In this document: positions 6,887 to 14,865 of the stretch, piece by piece
How the letters are laid out: each line of letters opens with the position of its first letter
How positions within the stretch are numbered: position 1 is the stretch's first letter
Assembly (NCBI GenBank): GCA_017548225.1
Contig: JAFYMV010000071.1
Span: 1 to 14,865, forward strand
Length of the DNA stretch: 14,865 nucleotides
Reading direction: 5' to 3'
DNA from: Bacteroidaceae bacterium
GTDB lineage: Bacteria > Bacteroidota > Bacteroidia > Bacteroidales > Bacteroidaceae
The notes under the pieces: generated by a model
The model's input: the letters and a program-made list of their open reading frames with translations, nothing else
Databases searched by the model: none
What the model was told of the DNA's origin: nothing
Program-made: the position numbers and the translations under genes

Positions 6887-9244
6887 ATGAGACGAATCTT
6901 AGCAAAAATCCTTACTGCTACGATATTTCTTTTAGCATATTCTTGCGATAGGCTTGACGAAATAGATAGTCGGCTCGAAATCCTGGAAGAAAAGGTGTCA
7001 ACACTTGAAGATGCCACCGAAGCCCTACAAACGCTCTATGCAGAAGGCAAAGTCATCAATAACATCACACCAACTGAAGAAGGTTATCAAATAACATTTT
7101 CAGACAACAGCAAACTCAATATCTCCGATGGAATTACCCCATTGTTACTCATTGATCAAGACAACTATTGGAATATCTCATACGACGGCGGAAATACTTA
7201 TAGTCGTATAAAAGACAGCTTCGGGGACAACATTCCCGCCTCTGGGGTTTCCATTAAGGCGGCAATTGACGAACAAGGCAACTATGTACTGATGCAATAC
7301 ATGCATTCCTCCCCTGACAGTATAATCTCTACCATGACCACTCCCTTATCCTCCGACTCCGCAAAAATCATCTATTCGATAGTGGAAGATAGCCAATCAC
7401 ACCTTATCACCTTGACGATGGCCGATGGCAGAGAGTTTACTTTTACCAAATCCTATAGCGTCCCTACCAGCATAGCACTACTCAACACTCAAACGCTACT
7501 TTTGGGAAAGAATGACACTATAAGCCTTGAATTCAGGGTAAACCCCTCCGTCGCCACATTTAACTATGACACCAAGTCGGAGAATTGCCAAATCTTCCTT
7601 GACAAAGTAAGCGAAGCGCGCTCCTATATCACTCCCCCAACTGCCTACTCCATGATTAAGGTCGAACAGGCGTACGACGATGTAGGCATCATGAAAACAG
7701 GGCAATACAAGGCCTACATTACTGACCTCAACAAGAACACGCCTTACAATGACAATGTCGCTATAGTACTTAAAATCCCTTATCAAGATAACGAGTATCT
7801 CGAAGTTTCGTCTTCAGCTATACCCATCAGATATACAGACAACACGCTACGCGACTTTTCGTTTCTAAAAGAGCATAACCCTACATCCATTATCAGCGAT
7901 GTACACGGCATCATCGACGGCACCCATATAAAGGTTGTATCGCCCTATATTACCAATTCTACACACCTGGTACCTACCTTTCATAGCAGTGGATACAAAG
8001 TTTTGGTCAATGGCATCAGGCAAGAGAGTGGCGTTACTCCCAACGACTATAGCAAGCCCCTCACATATAGAGTAGAAAACCACTATGGGGAGTACACCGA
8101 ATACACTGTCGAGGTTATTCATTCGGGCCTTCCCCTTGTCTTCATTGACACTCCCGACAAAGTCGCTATTACCAGCAAAGAGCAGTGGCTCGGCAATGCC
8201 AAAATCAAGATTATAGGAACTACAGGCGAAACGCTACACGATGACTACACCTCTATCAAAGGGCGTGGCAATACTTCTTGGGGATTTGCTAAGAAATCCT
8301 ACAACCTCAAGCTCGACAACAAGGCCTCAGTATTGGACATGCCCGAGCATAGGCGTTGGGTACTACTTGCTAATTGGATGGACCGTACACTACTGCGCAA
8401 TCGCGTAGCTTTCAAAATGGGAGAGTGTACACTACCCTACTCCCCTCGTAGCGAATATGTAGAACTCATCCTCAACGGCAAACACATGGGCAACTATCTC
8501 CTATGCGAACAGATACGCATCGATGAAAATAGAGTCAATATACACACCCTTGCCTCCACCGACGAGAACATCACAGGCGGATACCTAATGGAAATGGACA
8601 AGAATTACGACGAAGTGCACAAGTTTCATTCCGCTGTAAAAGACTTCCCCTACATGTTTAAGAAACCCGACGAGGAAGTGCTCACCGATACAATGTTTAA
8701 CTACATGCAAGCCTTTATTAACGATATGGAACACTACCTATACAACGACCCCAACAGTCGTAAGTGGACCGAATATATCGACATAGAGTCATTCGTTGAC
8801 TTTTGGTTTGCCGCCGAACTTACCTCAAACTATGAATACGGGTGGCCCAAGAGCACCTATGTTTACAAAGACCAAAACGGGAAGCTCTGCGCAGGGCCCA
8901 TCTGGGACAACGATTGGGGTACCTTTCTCCCTGCCAACAGCAAGCGATACTCTCTAAAGAACTATGTGTACTACCCCGCCCTATTCCAAGACAAAGAGTT
9001 CGTGGCCACCGTGAAGGAGCGCTGGCCTGCAGCAAAAGAGAGACTTTCTACTATAGTCGAGTTCATTGATGCCGAAGCCCAACGAATAGAAAGTTCCAAT
9101 AGAATCAATATATCCATGTGGCCTATATCACTCCGCGTCAATGAAGACGAAACTCTTTCCTTTGACGATGCTGTATACAATCTCAAAAACGCATACACCA
9201 CCAAGCTCAATTGGCTTGACCGCAAGATATCAGCTATGCAGTAA
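6887..9244 (+). CDS. CotH-like kinase lipoprotein with coiled-coil N-terminus
   Basis: A 785-residue protein if it starts at ATG 6887, chosen because it begins a clean lipoprotein signal, MRRILAKILTATIFLLAYSC. ATGs at 6842 and 6851 would add a tail before it. C20 is the likely lipid anchor, and the acidic DRLDEID after it fits a surface-export signal. Residues 21-52 form a coiled coil like the PL29/DUF4988 N-terminus. A beta-rich middle follows, including an Ig-like module near 325-412. The CotH kinase domain spans about 415-780, with KGRGNTSW (458-465), KKSYNLKL (469-476), GGYLMEMD (564-571) and IWDNDWGTF (672-680), all typical of the family. Spore CotH phosphorylates coat proteins on serine. 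The target here is unknown. The gene is more A/T-rich than its neighbours, most clearly in its first half. Confidence 0.87.
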   Translation: MRRILAKILTATIFLLAYSCDRLDEIDSRLEILEEKVSTLEDATEALQTLYAEGKVINNITPTEEGYQITFSDNSKLNISDGITPLLLIDQDNYWNISYDGGNTYSRIKDSFGDNIPASGVSIKAAIDEQGNYVLMQYMHSSPDSIISTMTTPLSSDSAKIIYSIVEDSQSHLITLTMADGREFTFTKSYSVPTSIALLNTQTLLLGKNDTISLEFRVNPSVATFNYDTKSENCQIFLDKVSEARSYITPPTAYSMIKVEQAYDDVGIMKTGQYKAYITDLNKNTPYNDNVAIVLKIPYQDNEYLEVSSSAIPIRYTDNTLRDFSFLKEHNPTSIISDVHGIIDGTHIKVVSPYITNSTHLVPTFHSSGYKVLVNGIRQESGVTPNDYSKPLTYRVENHYGEYTEYTVEVIHSGLPLVFIDTPDKVAITSKEQWLGNAKIKIIGTTGETLHDDYTSIKGRGNTSWGFAKKSYNLKLDNKASVLDMPEHRRWVLLANWMDRTLLRNRVAFKMGECTLPYSPRSEYVELILNGKHMGNYLLCEQIRIDENRVNIHTLASTDENITGGYLMEMDKNYDEVHKFHSAVKDFPYMFKKPDEEVLTDTMFNYMQAFINDMEHYLYNDPNSRKWTEYIDIESFVDFWFAAELTSNYEYGWPKSTYVYKDQNGKLCAGPIWDNDWGTFLPANSKRYSLKNYVYYPALFQDKEFVATVKERWPAAKERLSTIVEFIDAEAQRIESSNRINISMWPISLRVNEDETLSFDDAVYNLKNAYTTKLNWLDRKISAMQ

Positions 9245-9270
9245 GAAAATGTTCCCACATGGTTTTTCTC
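9244..9270 (+). terminator. Possible weak terminator after the CotH gene
   Basis: AGAAAATGT-TCCC-ACAT-GG-TTTTTCT can fold into a short hairpin with a two-base bulge, overlapping the last base of the stop codon and running into T-rich sequence. The stem is A/T-rich and weak, so this is tentative. Confidence 0.3.
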
Positions 9271-9350
9271 ACTTGAATTGAAGCTACGCGAACACAAAAC
9301 AAACCAGTAAGCTCCCATACGCAATATAAGCAAATAGGGAACAGTCCTAA

Positions 9351-9375
9351 ATTACAAAAATTTCATATTTGTAAT
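9351..9375. promoter_or_regulatory. Inverted repeat in the leader region of the C1 peptidase, possible operator
   Basis: ATTACAAA and TTTGTAAT are perfect 8-bp inverted arms 9 bases apart. A second small palindrome, CGAAT-TAAT-ATTCG, is at 9428-9441, followed by TCGTT-T-AACGA at 9439-9449. They sit 52 to 150 bases before the TACCTTTG box, in otherwise A/T-rich DNA (9270-9500) with no gene. Chance is possible in such biased sequence. Confidence 0.3.
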
Positions 9376-9500
9376 CAGATCATAAAAAAGACATATTTGC
9401 AACATAAAAAAGCACCTTCTTTTTACTCGAATTAATATTCGTTTAACGAGATGCAAAATATTTTTCCGCATTGGGAATATACACTTTTAAAAAAAATACC

Positions 9501-9508
9501 TACCTTTG
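9501..9508 (+). promoter_or_regulatory. Bacteroidetes -7 box for the C1 peptidase gene
   Basis: TACCTTTG follows an A-tract at 9489-9496 and is an exact TAnnTTTG match. The -33 region has no clear TTTG. It predicts a leader of about 85 nt, much longer than those of the other genes here. Confidence 0.6.
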
Positions 9509-9570
9509 CTTGCTCGTATGTGCGCAAGCGCGTGCGATGGCATCCTTCGGGATTAGGAAAAGACAAGAAC

Positions 9571-9590
9571 TAAAACATTTTAAAACATTT
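9571..9590 (+). promoter_or_regulatory. Tandem 10-mer before the C1 peptidase start
   Basis: TAAAACATTT occurs twice in direct contact, ending 7 bases before the ATG. No Shine-Dalgarno is present. A/T-rich unstructured leaders are common at strong Bacteroidetes start sites, so it probably aids translation. This is inference. Confidence 0.45.
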
Positions 9591-9597
9591 GATTATC

Positions 9598-12500
9598 ATG
9601 AAAAAAAGCTCACTGGCTACTCTATTGGCCACCCTGCTCATCGGCAATAGCCCGATGACAATGAGTGCACAGGTCATCGATGTGGACCGTACGAAGTATA
9701 CGGACTATACGGAGACATTCAACCCTGACTGGTCGCTCATGACTCCCGCCCGCGCAGAGGGCGAAGCGGCGCGCGCACGCACTCGCTCACAGCGCCCCGA
9801 CCATGTGAACAACGCTGAAACAAAGCATTTCCCACCCGTATTCAATCAGGATGGTGGCTCGTGCGGATCGGCATCGAGAATATGCTATATGTTTAGCCAC
9901 GAGATGGCGGCATACCGCGACCTCGACGGCTCTGACCCCAAGAACTACTACCCCTCACACTTCGTGTGGCTGCTCACCAGTGCGCAGTCGGGCCTCATCG
10001 ACCAGGGCAAGGATGCCTTCGTGACGGCGGTAGGCGTGCCCTCGGCAGCGACCTATGGCGGACAGACCTACTCATCGCTCTTTGGATACCAGGAGGAAAC
10101 CAACGATGACTTCGGATGGATGCAGGGATATGACAAGTGGTACGAGGCCATGCACAACCGTATGCTCAAGCCCATGAACTTCCCCGTAAGTGTAGCTACC
10201 GAAGAGGGTCGCGAGGCGGTGAAGAACTGGTTGTGGAATCACAACGGAGACGAGTCTTTTGCTGCGGGTGGTATCTGCGGTATTGGTGTGGCTTCGGCTT
10301 GCGAGACTGCAGCAATCCCCAAGACTACAAACAACGAGAAGATTGGCTTGGCAGGACTCCAGTATGTACAGCACTGGGGACAGCAGGTAGACCACGCGCT
10401 GACTATCGTGGGCTATGACGACCGCATCGAGTTTGACCTCGATGATAACGGTGTAGCCGGCGAGGTGGAAAAGGATGAGGTAGGTGCATGGATCATCGTC
10501 AACTCATGGGGACCGTGGTGGAAGAACAACGGTTTCGTCTATTGCCCCTATGCGAAGGCTATGCCTACAAAGAGCGGCAACCTCGCCACCAATGCTTGGA
10601 TGCCCGAGATATATCGTGTACGCAAGGACTACAGACCGCTGCGCACCATCAAGCTGGAGATGGACTACAGCCGCCGCAGTGAGATAGCATTGAGCGCTGG
10701 TATCAGTGCCGATATCAATGCCAAGGAGCCCGAGAAGACACAACGATTCGTACACTTCACCTATGCTGGTGACGGAAAGAACGGTAACACCAACCCCGCA
10801 CCCGAAGTGCCCATGTTGGGACGCTGGGCTGACGGCAAGCTGCATACCGAGCCTATGGAGTTTGGTTACGACCTCACCGACCTCACCGATGGCTACGACA
10901 TGAGCAAACCGCTCAAGTACTTCTTCATCGTAGAGACCCGCTCATGGGCCAAAGGTAACGGTACCATATACAACGCTTCAATTATGGACTACCGTTTCGA
11001 TAAGCTGGGCGTAGAGACTCCCTTCGGCGTAGGCGAGGGCGTGGAGGTAAAGAGTGCGGGTAACAAGACCATCATCTCTGTCATCGTGCAGGGTAGCGGC
11101 TACTATGCTCCGCAGAATGCTACCTTCAACAACAATACCCTCACCTGGCAGGCTCCGATGACATCGGGCCAGGCAGTGAAGGCGTACCGCGTATACTATG
11201 GTGGCAGCCTCGTGGCAGAGTTGGCGGCAACGGCTACCTCTTATGCTCCCGAGACTCCCGCCACTACAGGCGAATATGGTGTGAGCGCTGTGTATGCCAA
11301 CGGCAATGAGTCGGACCCCACCGTAGCACGCATCCCCGTGCTCAAGGCCGAGAAGAATGTGGGTATCAAGTTTGCCCAGTCAGGATTCACCATCCCTGGC
11401 GTGATGGCTACCCAATACAAGCAGGCTACCATTGAGTACTGGATCAAGCCAACCTCGCTCAGCAACTGGAATCAGGCGGGCGGACCAGGTTGGGGTAGCT
11501 TCATGTTCCATGCCGACTCTAATGGACAGTTTACCGCAGGATGGAACACTGGCGACCACCGCACCCAGTCGTACACCGTCATCAAGACGGGCACATGGTA
11601 TCACATCGCCATCGTGGTAAACAACAATGTGATGACCATCTACTTCAACGGCGAGCGTCGTGGTTCTGTTACCTCAAGCACCTATAGCGGTGTGGGCGGC
11701 TTCGGCGACCTGGTATTCGCATCGAGCGGCAATGGCGCACAGGATGCGGTATATGACGAGATTCGTATATGGAACACTGCACGCACTCCCGAGCAGCTCA
11801 AGGCTTACAAGAATGTGGAGTTCTCGGGCAGCACCATGCCGAAGGGCCTTATCGCCTACCTCAAGGGCGACCTTATCACCGATGAGAATGGCGAGCAACG
11901 ACTCCTTGACTGCGCAGGTGGCCACCATGCTACCTTGCAGGGCAGCTACACTCCCGTAGAAAGCGGATTACCCACATTGAGCGCACCGACCGACGCACCC
12001 ACTGTAAGCATCGACGCACCCAGTGGCACCGTATACGCAGGCATCCCCGTAACGCTTACTGCTACCTACAACGCTGCAGTGAGCAACATCGCATGGACGG
12101 CTGAAGGGGCTGGCATCAGCAACCTCTCTATCGACAGCCCCTCGCTGACCTTCGCGAAGGCTGGTACACATAGCGTGAGCGTAACCGCTACAGGTGCCGA
12201 TGGCCGTACTGCAACAGCCAAGCGCGACATCATCGTACAGGATGCTCCTGCTCCCGATGCCTCTTTCACCATGACGGGCAACAAAGAGGTACCTGCAGGC
12301 GAGCGCATCACCTTCCATGTCAGCAATCCGCAGATGGGCTACACCTATCAGTGGAGCATGCCTGGAGCAGACAACACCAAAGCAGCGTCAGCCAGCGTGG
12401 CTACAAGCTATCAGCGTCAGGGCACCTATAAGGTAACGCTCACCGTTACCGCCCCCAACGGCGCGCAAGCAAGCAAGACCGAGACCATTAGCGTGGTAGA

Positions 12501-14142
12501 GGTAGCTCCTGTCGCAGCGTTCAGTGTATCGCCTGCCGTAGTGCTCAAGGGCGAGCGCGTCACCCTCAACGACGAGAGCCTCTACACCCCGCTCACCCGC
12601 AAGTGGCTCATCACGAACGGAAGCACGAACTACATCGTATATGCCGACACCAACTCTCTGGCTATTGACCAGCCTGGCGTGTACAGCGTGAAGCTCGATG
12701 TAGCCAACAACTCGGGCACAAGCAGTCTCACCCGCGAGCGTGCCATCATCGTTACCAATGCCGACAGCAAGAACGGCCTGCAGTTCTCAAGCGATGCAGC
12801 TGCCGTATCGGCCAAGTCTCCCTTCAGCGTAGGACAGACAGCATACACCATCGAATGGTGGATGAACAGTGAGTGGCCTGCCGATAAGACCAACGGCATC
12901 GGCGAAAGCGAGGAGACCCTGTTGTTGCAGACAATGGGTGGTGGCAAGATGCAGCTCTTCATGGGCGACAAGAATGCCATTACCTCTGAAGACTATGTCA
13001 TTCCCGGTGAGTGGCATCACTATGCTGTGGTCTTCGGCAGCAGCAAGGCCAAGTTCTACCGCGACGGCTCGCTCATCATCACCCGCCCCCTCTCGGGTAC
13101 AGTGCCCGAGATGAAGGCCTTCCGCATTGGTGGCTCGGTGGCTCCCTTCAGAGGTAGCATTGATGAGTTGCGCGTATGGAATGCAGCCCTCACCGATGAG
13201 CAGTTGCAGACCTATACCAATGCGCCTATTGACAATGTAGCTGCAGCGGAGGATAGCAACAACCTCGTACTCTACTACAACTTCAACCAGAGTGGCGGCG
13301 ATGTGCAAGATGCCACCTCAAAGGGCAATCACGGTACCCGCACCGGCTTCGGCCCCGACGGCGACTCATGGGGATTGTCAAGAGGTGTATTCTGCCTCGC
13401 TACAGGCAAGTCAGGAGTAAAGGACATCACTGCAGACAAGCTCACCAACTATGCCAAGGCGTTTGCCAAGAGCAGCACCTGTGTCAACTCTAATCTCTCG
13501 TCCCGTGCCTTCAAGCTTACCGGTTGGACATTGGAGAACACGGTTACCGCCAACAACATCGTTACTGGTGCCCATGTAGATACACAGAAGAATCTCTGCC
13601 TTACCATCACTACAGGTTGGGACGGCTTCGCCTCTACCCTTACCGACCACAAGGTGTTCCAGACGATCAAGCTCCCCGCAGGACTCTACACCTTCACCGC
13701 AGAGTACGACGCCACTTATGAGGGCTATTGCGGCAGCTCATACCTCGTAGTAGCAGAGGGCAATACATTGCCTATTACCGACAAGCTCGACGAGGCCATT
13801 GCCTACACAGCCATGAAGGAGAAGAGTGCAGCCGCAAGCAACACCCTGACCTTCACGCTCAACGAGGAGACCACAGTGAGCATCGGTCTTCTGGTCAACA
13901 TGAGCGGCAATCTCTGTATGACAGTGCAGAAGTTCACCCTCACCCAAAGCCCGATGAATGTCATCGGTACCACCGACGAGATTCCCGCAGGCATAGACCT
14001 GATTACTGTTGACAAGGCTCCCGTAGCGCTTCAGGGCATCTACGACCTTATGGGTCGTAAGGTGAGAGCCAACAGCCAATATACTGACGGACTGGCACCT
14101 GGCATCTACATCATCGACGGTCGTAAGACAATGGTGAAGTAA
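9598..14142 (+). CDS. Large secreted papain-like (C1) peptidase with FN3, LamG and PKD-like modules
   Basis: A 1514-residue exported protein. ATG 9598 gives a signal peptide, MKKSSLATLL..MTMSA, cut near residue 24. The peptidase spans about 75-345: oxyanion Q84 (FNQDGG), nucleophile C89 (SCGSAS), H266 (VDHALTIVGYDD) and N302 (IIVNSWG). A D/E/N-rich loop at 277-293 may bind calcium. No I29 propeptide is seen. Then come a beta-rich stretch (345-505), an FN3-like module (507-580), LamG 1 (about 584-740), three PKD-like modules (about 797-884, 884-970, 970-1058), LamG 2 (1058-1250) and a galactose-binding-like domain (1271-1451). The end has IYDLMGRKV and GIYIIDGRKTMVK, like the short tails of type IX secreted proteins. 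It should digest proteins while held on glycans or the cell surface. The substrate is unknown. It has its own promoter and terminator. Confidence 0.88.
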   Translation: MKKSSLATLLATLLIGNSPMTMSAQVIDVDRTKYTDYTETFNPDWSLMTPARAEGEAARARTRSQRPDHVNNAETKHFPPVFNQDGGSCGSASRICYMFSHEMAAYRDLDGSDPKNYYPSHFVWLLTSAQSGLIDQGKDAFVTAVGVPSAATYGGQTYSSLFGYQEETNDDFGWMQGYDKWYEAMHNRMLKPMNFPVSVATEEGREAVKNWLWNHNGDESFAAGGICGIGVASACETAAIPKTTNNEKIGLAGLQYVQHWGQQVDHALTIVGYDDRIEFDLDDNGVAGEVEKDEVGAWIIVNSWGPWWKNNGFVYCPYAKAMPTKSGNLATNAWMPEIYRVRKDYRPLRTIKLEMDYSRRSEIALSAGISADINAKEPEKTQRFVHFTYAGDGKNGNTNPAPEVPMLGRWADGKLHTEPMEFGYDLTDLTDGYDMSKPLKYFFIVETRSWAKGNGTIYNASIMDYRFDKLGVETPFGVGEGVEVKSAGNKTIISVIVQGSGYYAPQNATFNNNTLTWQAPMTSGQAVKAYRVYYGGSLVAELAATATSYAPETPATTGEYGVSAVYANGNESDPTVARIPVLKAEKNVGIKFAQSGFTIPGVMATQYKQATIEYWIKPTSLSNWNQAGGPGWGSFMFHADSNGQFTAGWNTGDHRTQSYTVIKTGTWYHIAIVVNNNVMTIYFNGERRGSVTSSTYSGVGGFGDLVFASSGNGAQDAVYDEIRIWNTARTPEQLKAYKNVEFSGSTMPKGLIAYLKGDLITDENGEQRLLDCAGGHHATLQGSYTPVESGLPTLSAPTDAPTVSIDAPSGTVYAGIPVTLTATYNAAVSNIAWTAEGAGISNLSIDSPSLTFAKAGTHSVSVTATGADGRTATAKRDIIVQDAPAPDASFTMTGNKEVPAGERITFHVSNPQMGYTYQWSMPGADNTKAASASVATSYQRQGTYKVTLTVTAPNGAQASKTETISVVEVAPVAAFSVSPAVVLKGERVTLNDESLYTPLTRKWLITNGSTNYIVYADTNSLAIDQPGVYSVKLDVANNSGTSSLTRERAIIVTNADSKNGLQFSSDAAAVSAKSPFSVGQTAYTIEWWMNSEWPADKTNGIGESEETLLLQTMGGGKMQLFMGDKNAITSEDYVIPGEWHHYAVVFGSSKAKFYRDGSLIITRPLSGTVPEMKAFRIGGSVAPFRGSIDELRVWNAALTDEQLQTYTNAPIDNVAAAEDSNNLVLYYNFNQSGGDVQDATSKGNHGTRTGFGPDGDSWGLSRGVFCLATGKSGVKDITADKLTNYAKAFAKSSTCVNSNLSSRAFKLTGWTLENTVTANNIVTGAHVDTQKNLCLTITTGWDGFASTLTDHKVFQTIKLPAGLYTFTAEYDATYEGYCGSSYLVVAEGNTLPITDKLDEAIAYTAMKEKSAAASNTLTFTLNEETTVSIGLLVNMSGNLCMTVQKFTLTQSPMNVIGTTDEIPAGIDLITVDKAPVALQGIYDLMGRKVRANSQYTDGLAPGIYIIDGRKTMVK

Positions 14143-14162
14143 GCCACCCACCATAGACAAGC

Positions 14163-14198
14163 AAAGAGGATGAGCGCGTGCTCATCCTCTTTCTTTTT
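14163..14198 (+). terminator. Strong intrinsic terminator after the C1 peptidase
   Basis: A perfect 13-bp stem, AAAGAGGATGAGC with GCTCATCCTCTTT, has a 4-base GCGT loop and is followed by TTCTTTTT. It begins 20 bases after the stop codon. The A-run before the stem gives it partial activity in the other direction as well. Confidence 0.88.
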
Positions 14199-14398
14199 GG
14201 TGTGGATTGGGGTTGATAGATGTGGATATCCATCCCTTGCATGGCGCGAAGGCTGACATCAAAGAAGCCCGCAGCAGTGATATTCACCAGCGCATTACGG
14301 CATGGTGCAAGGATGGTGCAAAAGGAGTGGAGACGCAAGCATCAGATAATCTCCAGCATAGGCGGGCATCTCCACCCTTTTCCCCAAGCTCAACACGC

Positions 14399-14448
14399 TA
14401 TATATATCCTCATATATAAGAGATAGAAAGATAATATATATATATACC
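14399..14448. repeat. AT-dinucleotide tract with a small hairpin
   Basis: TATATAT-CCTC-ATATATA (14401-14418) can pair, and a second TA run lies at 14434-14446. The tract sits between the C1 terminator and the end of the converging TonB receptor gene, so it may end or slow transcription of the latter. The rest of 14199-14398 shows no gene or RNA that I recognise. Confidence 0.4.
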
Positions 14449-14452
14449 GTTA

Positions 14453-14865
14453 TCAGTTCACAATCTTGAAGCCCACGAATAGGGTGCGGGGTTGTGTGGG
14501 ACCGTAGAAATATCCCGAGTCGCGCAGCACGCCCTTGTCCAAGTCCGCCTGGAAGTGGTTCAAGATGTTCTGTACACCCGTGTTCACCTGCAGCTTGATG
14601 TGGTCGTGCAGCACAAAGGTGTAGTTGAACTTCACATTCAGGTCAAAGAAATCGGGCGTCACCTCCATGCGGTCCTGTGCGATGAAGCCCGCGTAGTGGG
14701 GCACGATCATCGAGCCCGTGTAGGTGCCCGAGAGCGAGAAGTCAAAGTGCTTCACAGGCTCCGAGGTGAAGGTAAAGTAGCCGTAGTAGTCGGGTGTACG
14801 CATCATGCGGCGGGTAAACTGCCCTTCCGACCACTCCTCATCTGCGGTGTATCGGCTGCGCTGGG
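14453..14865 (-). CDS. TonB-dependent outer-membrane receptor, C-terminal part (cut by the window edge)
   Basis: The reading frame is open from the window edge to TGA at 14453, giving about 136 residues without a start. It has the pattern of the last strands of a TonB-dependent beta-barrel. RMMRTPDYYGYFTF is the familiar RxPDxYGYF segment, FDLNVKFNYTF and LQVNTGVQNILNHFQ are paired strands with the common GVxNIxNxFQ turn, and the chain ends in a strand, RTLFVGFKIVN. Such receptors import large nutrients such as iron chelates, vitamin B12 or glycans. The substrate cannot be judged, because plug and TonB box lie outside the window. It converges with the C1 peptidase gene. Confidence 0.88.
   Translation of the reverse strand, partial: QRSRYTADEEWSEGQFTRRMMRTPDYYGYFTFTSEPVKHFDFSLSGTYTGSMIVPHYAGFIAQDRMEVTPDFFDLNVKFNYTFVLHDHIKLQVNTGVQNILNHFQADLDKGVLRDSGYFYGPTQPRTLFVGFKIVN

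Noticed and set aside
13738..14160. 140-codon open frame antisense to the end of the C1 peptidase
   Set aside because: It lies antisense to the galactose-binding-like domain and sorting tail. The codon bias of the real gene readily leaves such shadows.
14199..14398. Search for a tRNA or small RNA in the intergenic stretch
   Set aside because: No cloverleaf arms or TPsiC-like sequence found. Only a short direct repeat of GGTGCAA near 14303-14320 was seen.
14207..14426. Two overlapping small open frames between the C1 terminator and the TonB receptor
   Set aside because: They have no start context or recognisable domain, end in the AT-dinucleotide tract and overlap each other in different frames.

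Overview
The window looks like a chromosomal segment of a Bacteroidales bacterium, of the Prevotella, Porphyromonas or Bacteroides kind. Several promoters match the Bacteroidetes -7 box TAnnTTTG. There is a TonB-dependent outer-membrane receptor, a secreted protein with a type IX-like C-terminal tail, a surface lipoprotein with a coiled-coil N-terminus, and short AT-rich intergenic repeats of a kind seen in this phylum. I cannot name the genus from sequence alone. I see no rRNA, tRNA, CRISPR array or insertion sequence.

Layout. (1) 35-1114, minus: a membrane-anchored AraC-type regulator, driven from a repeat at 1143-1314. (2) 1465-2691, plus: an M16 zinc peptidase, converging on and overlapping the next gene by 24 bp. 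(3) 2668-6023, minus: three genes in one direction, read as a THUMP-like SAM methyltransferase (6023-4854), a compact ABC-type ATPase (4781-3933) and a DUF4435 TOPRIM-type protein (3681-2668). The last two are separated by 251 bp holding two inverted-repeat elements. (4) 6170-9244, plus: a B3/B4 domain protein, then a CotH-like kinase lipoprotein. (5) 9598-14142, plus: a 1514-residue secreted papain-like peptidase with FN3, LamG and PKD-like modules, closed by a strong terminator. (6) 14453 to the window end, minus: the C-terminal part of a TonB-dependent receptor.

Two points deserve most attention. First, a 65-66 bp hairpin-rich repeat occurs three times, as two tandem copies at 1143-1292 and one inverted copy at 6096-6160. 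The outermost end of each cluster merges into a TATCTTTG promoter box just upstream of a gene, so the repeat may act as a portable promoter. Second, the ATPase plus DUF4435 pair has the same two protein types as the PARIS anti-phage system (AriA ATPase, AriB DUF4435 nuclease), but the ATPase is short and the spacing is not operon-tight. It is therefore a candidate for a divergent or housekeeping relative, not a proven defence system.

The right half (6887 to the end) is mostly export-related: a predicted surface lipoprotein kinase, a large secreted protease with adhesion modules, and an outer-membrane receptor. The left half is mostly cytoplasmic, apart from the membrane regulator. The CotH gene is visibly richer in A/T than its neighbours, which may mean a different history.
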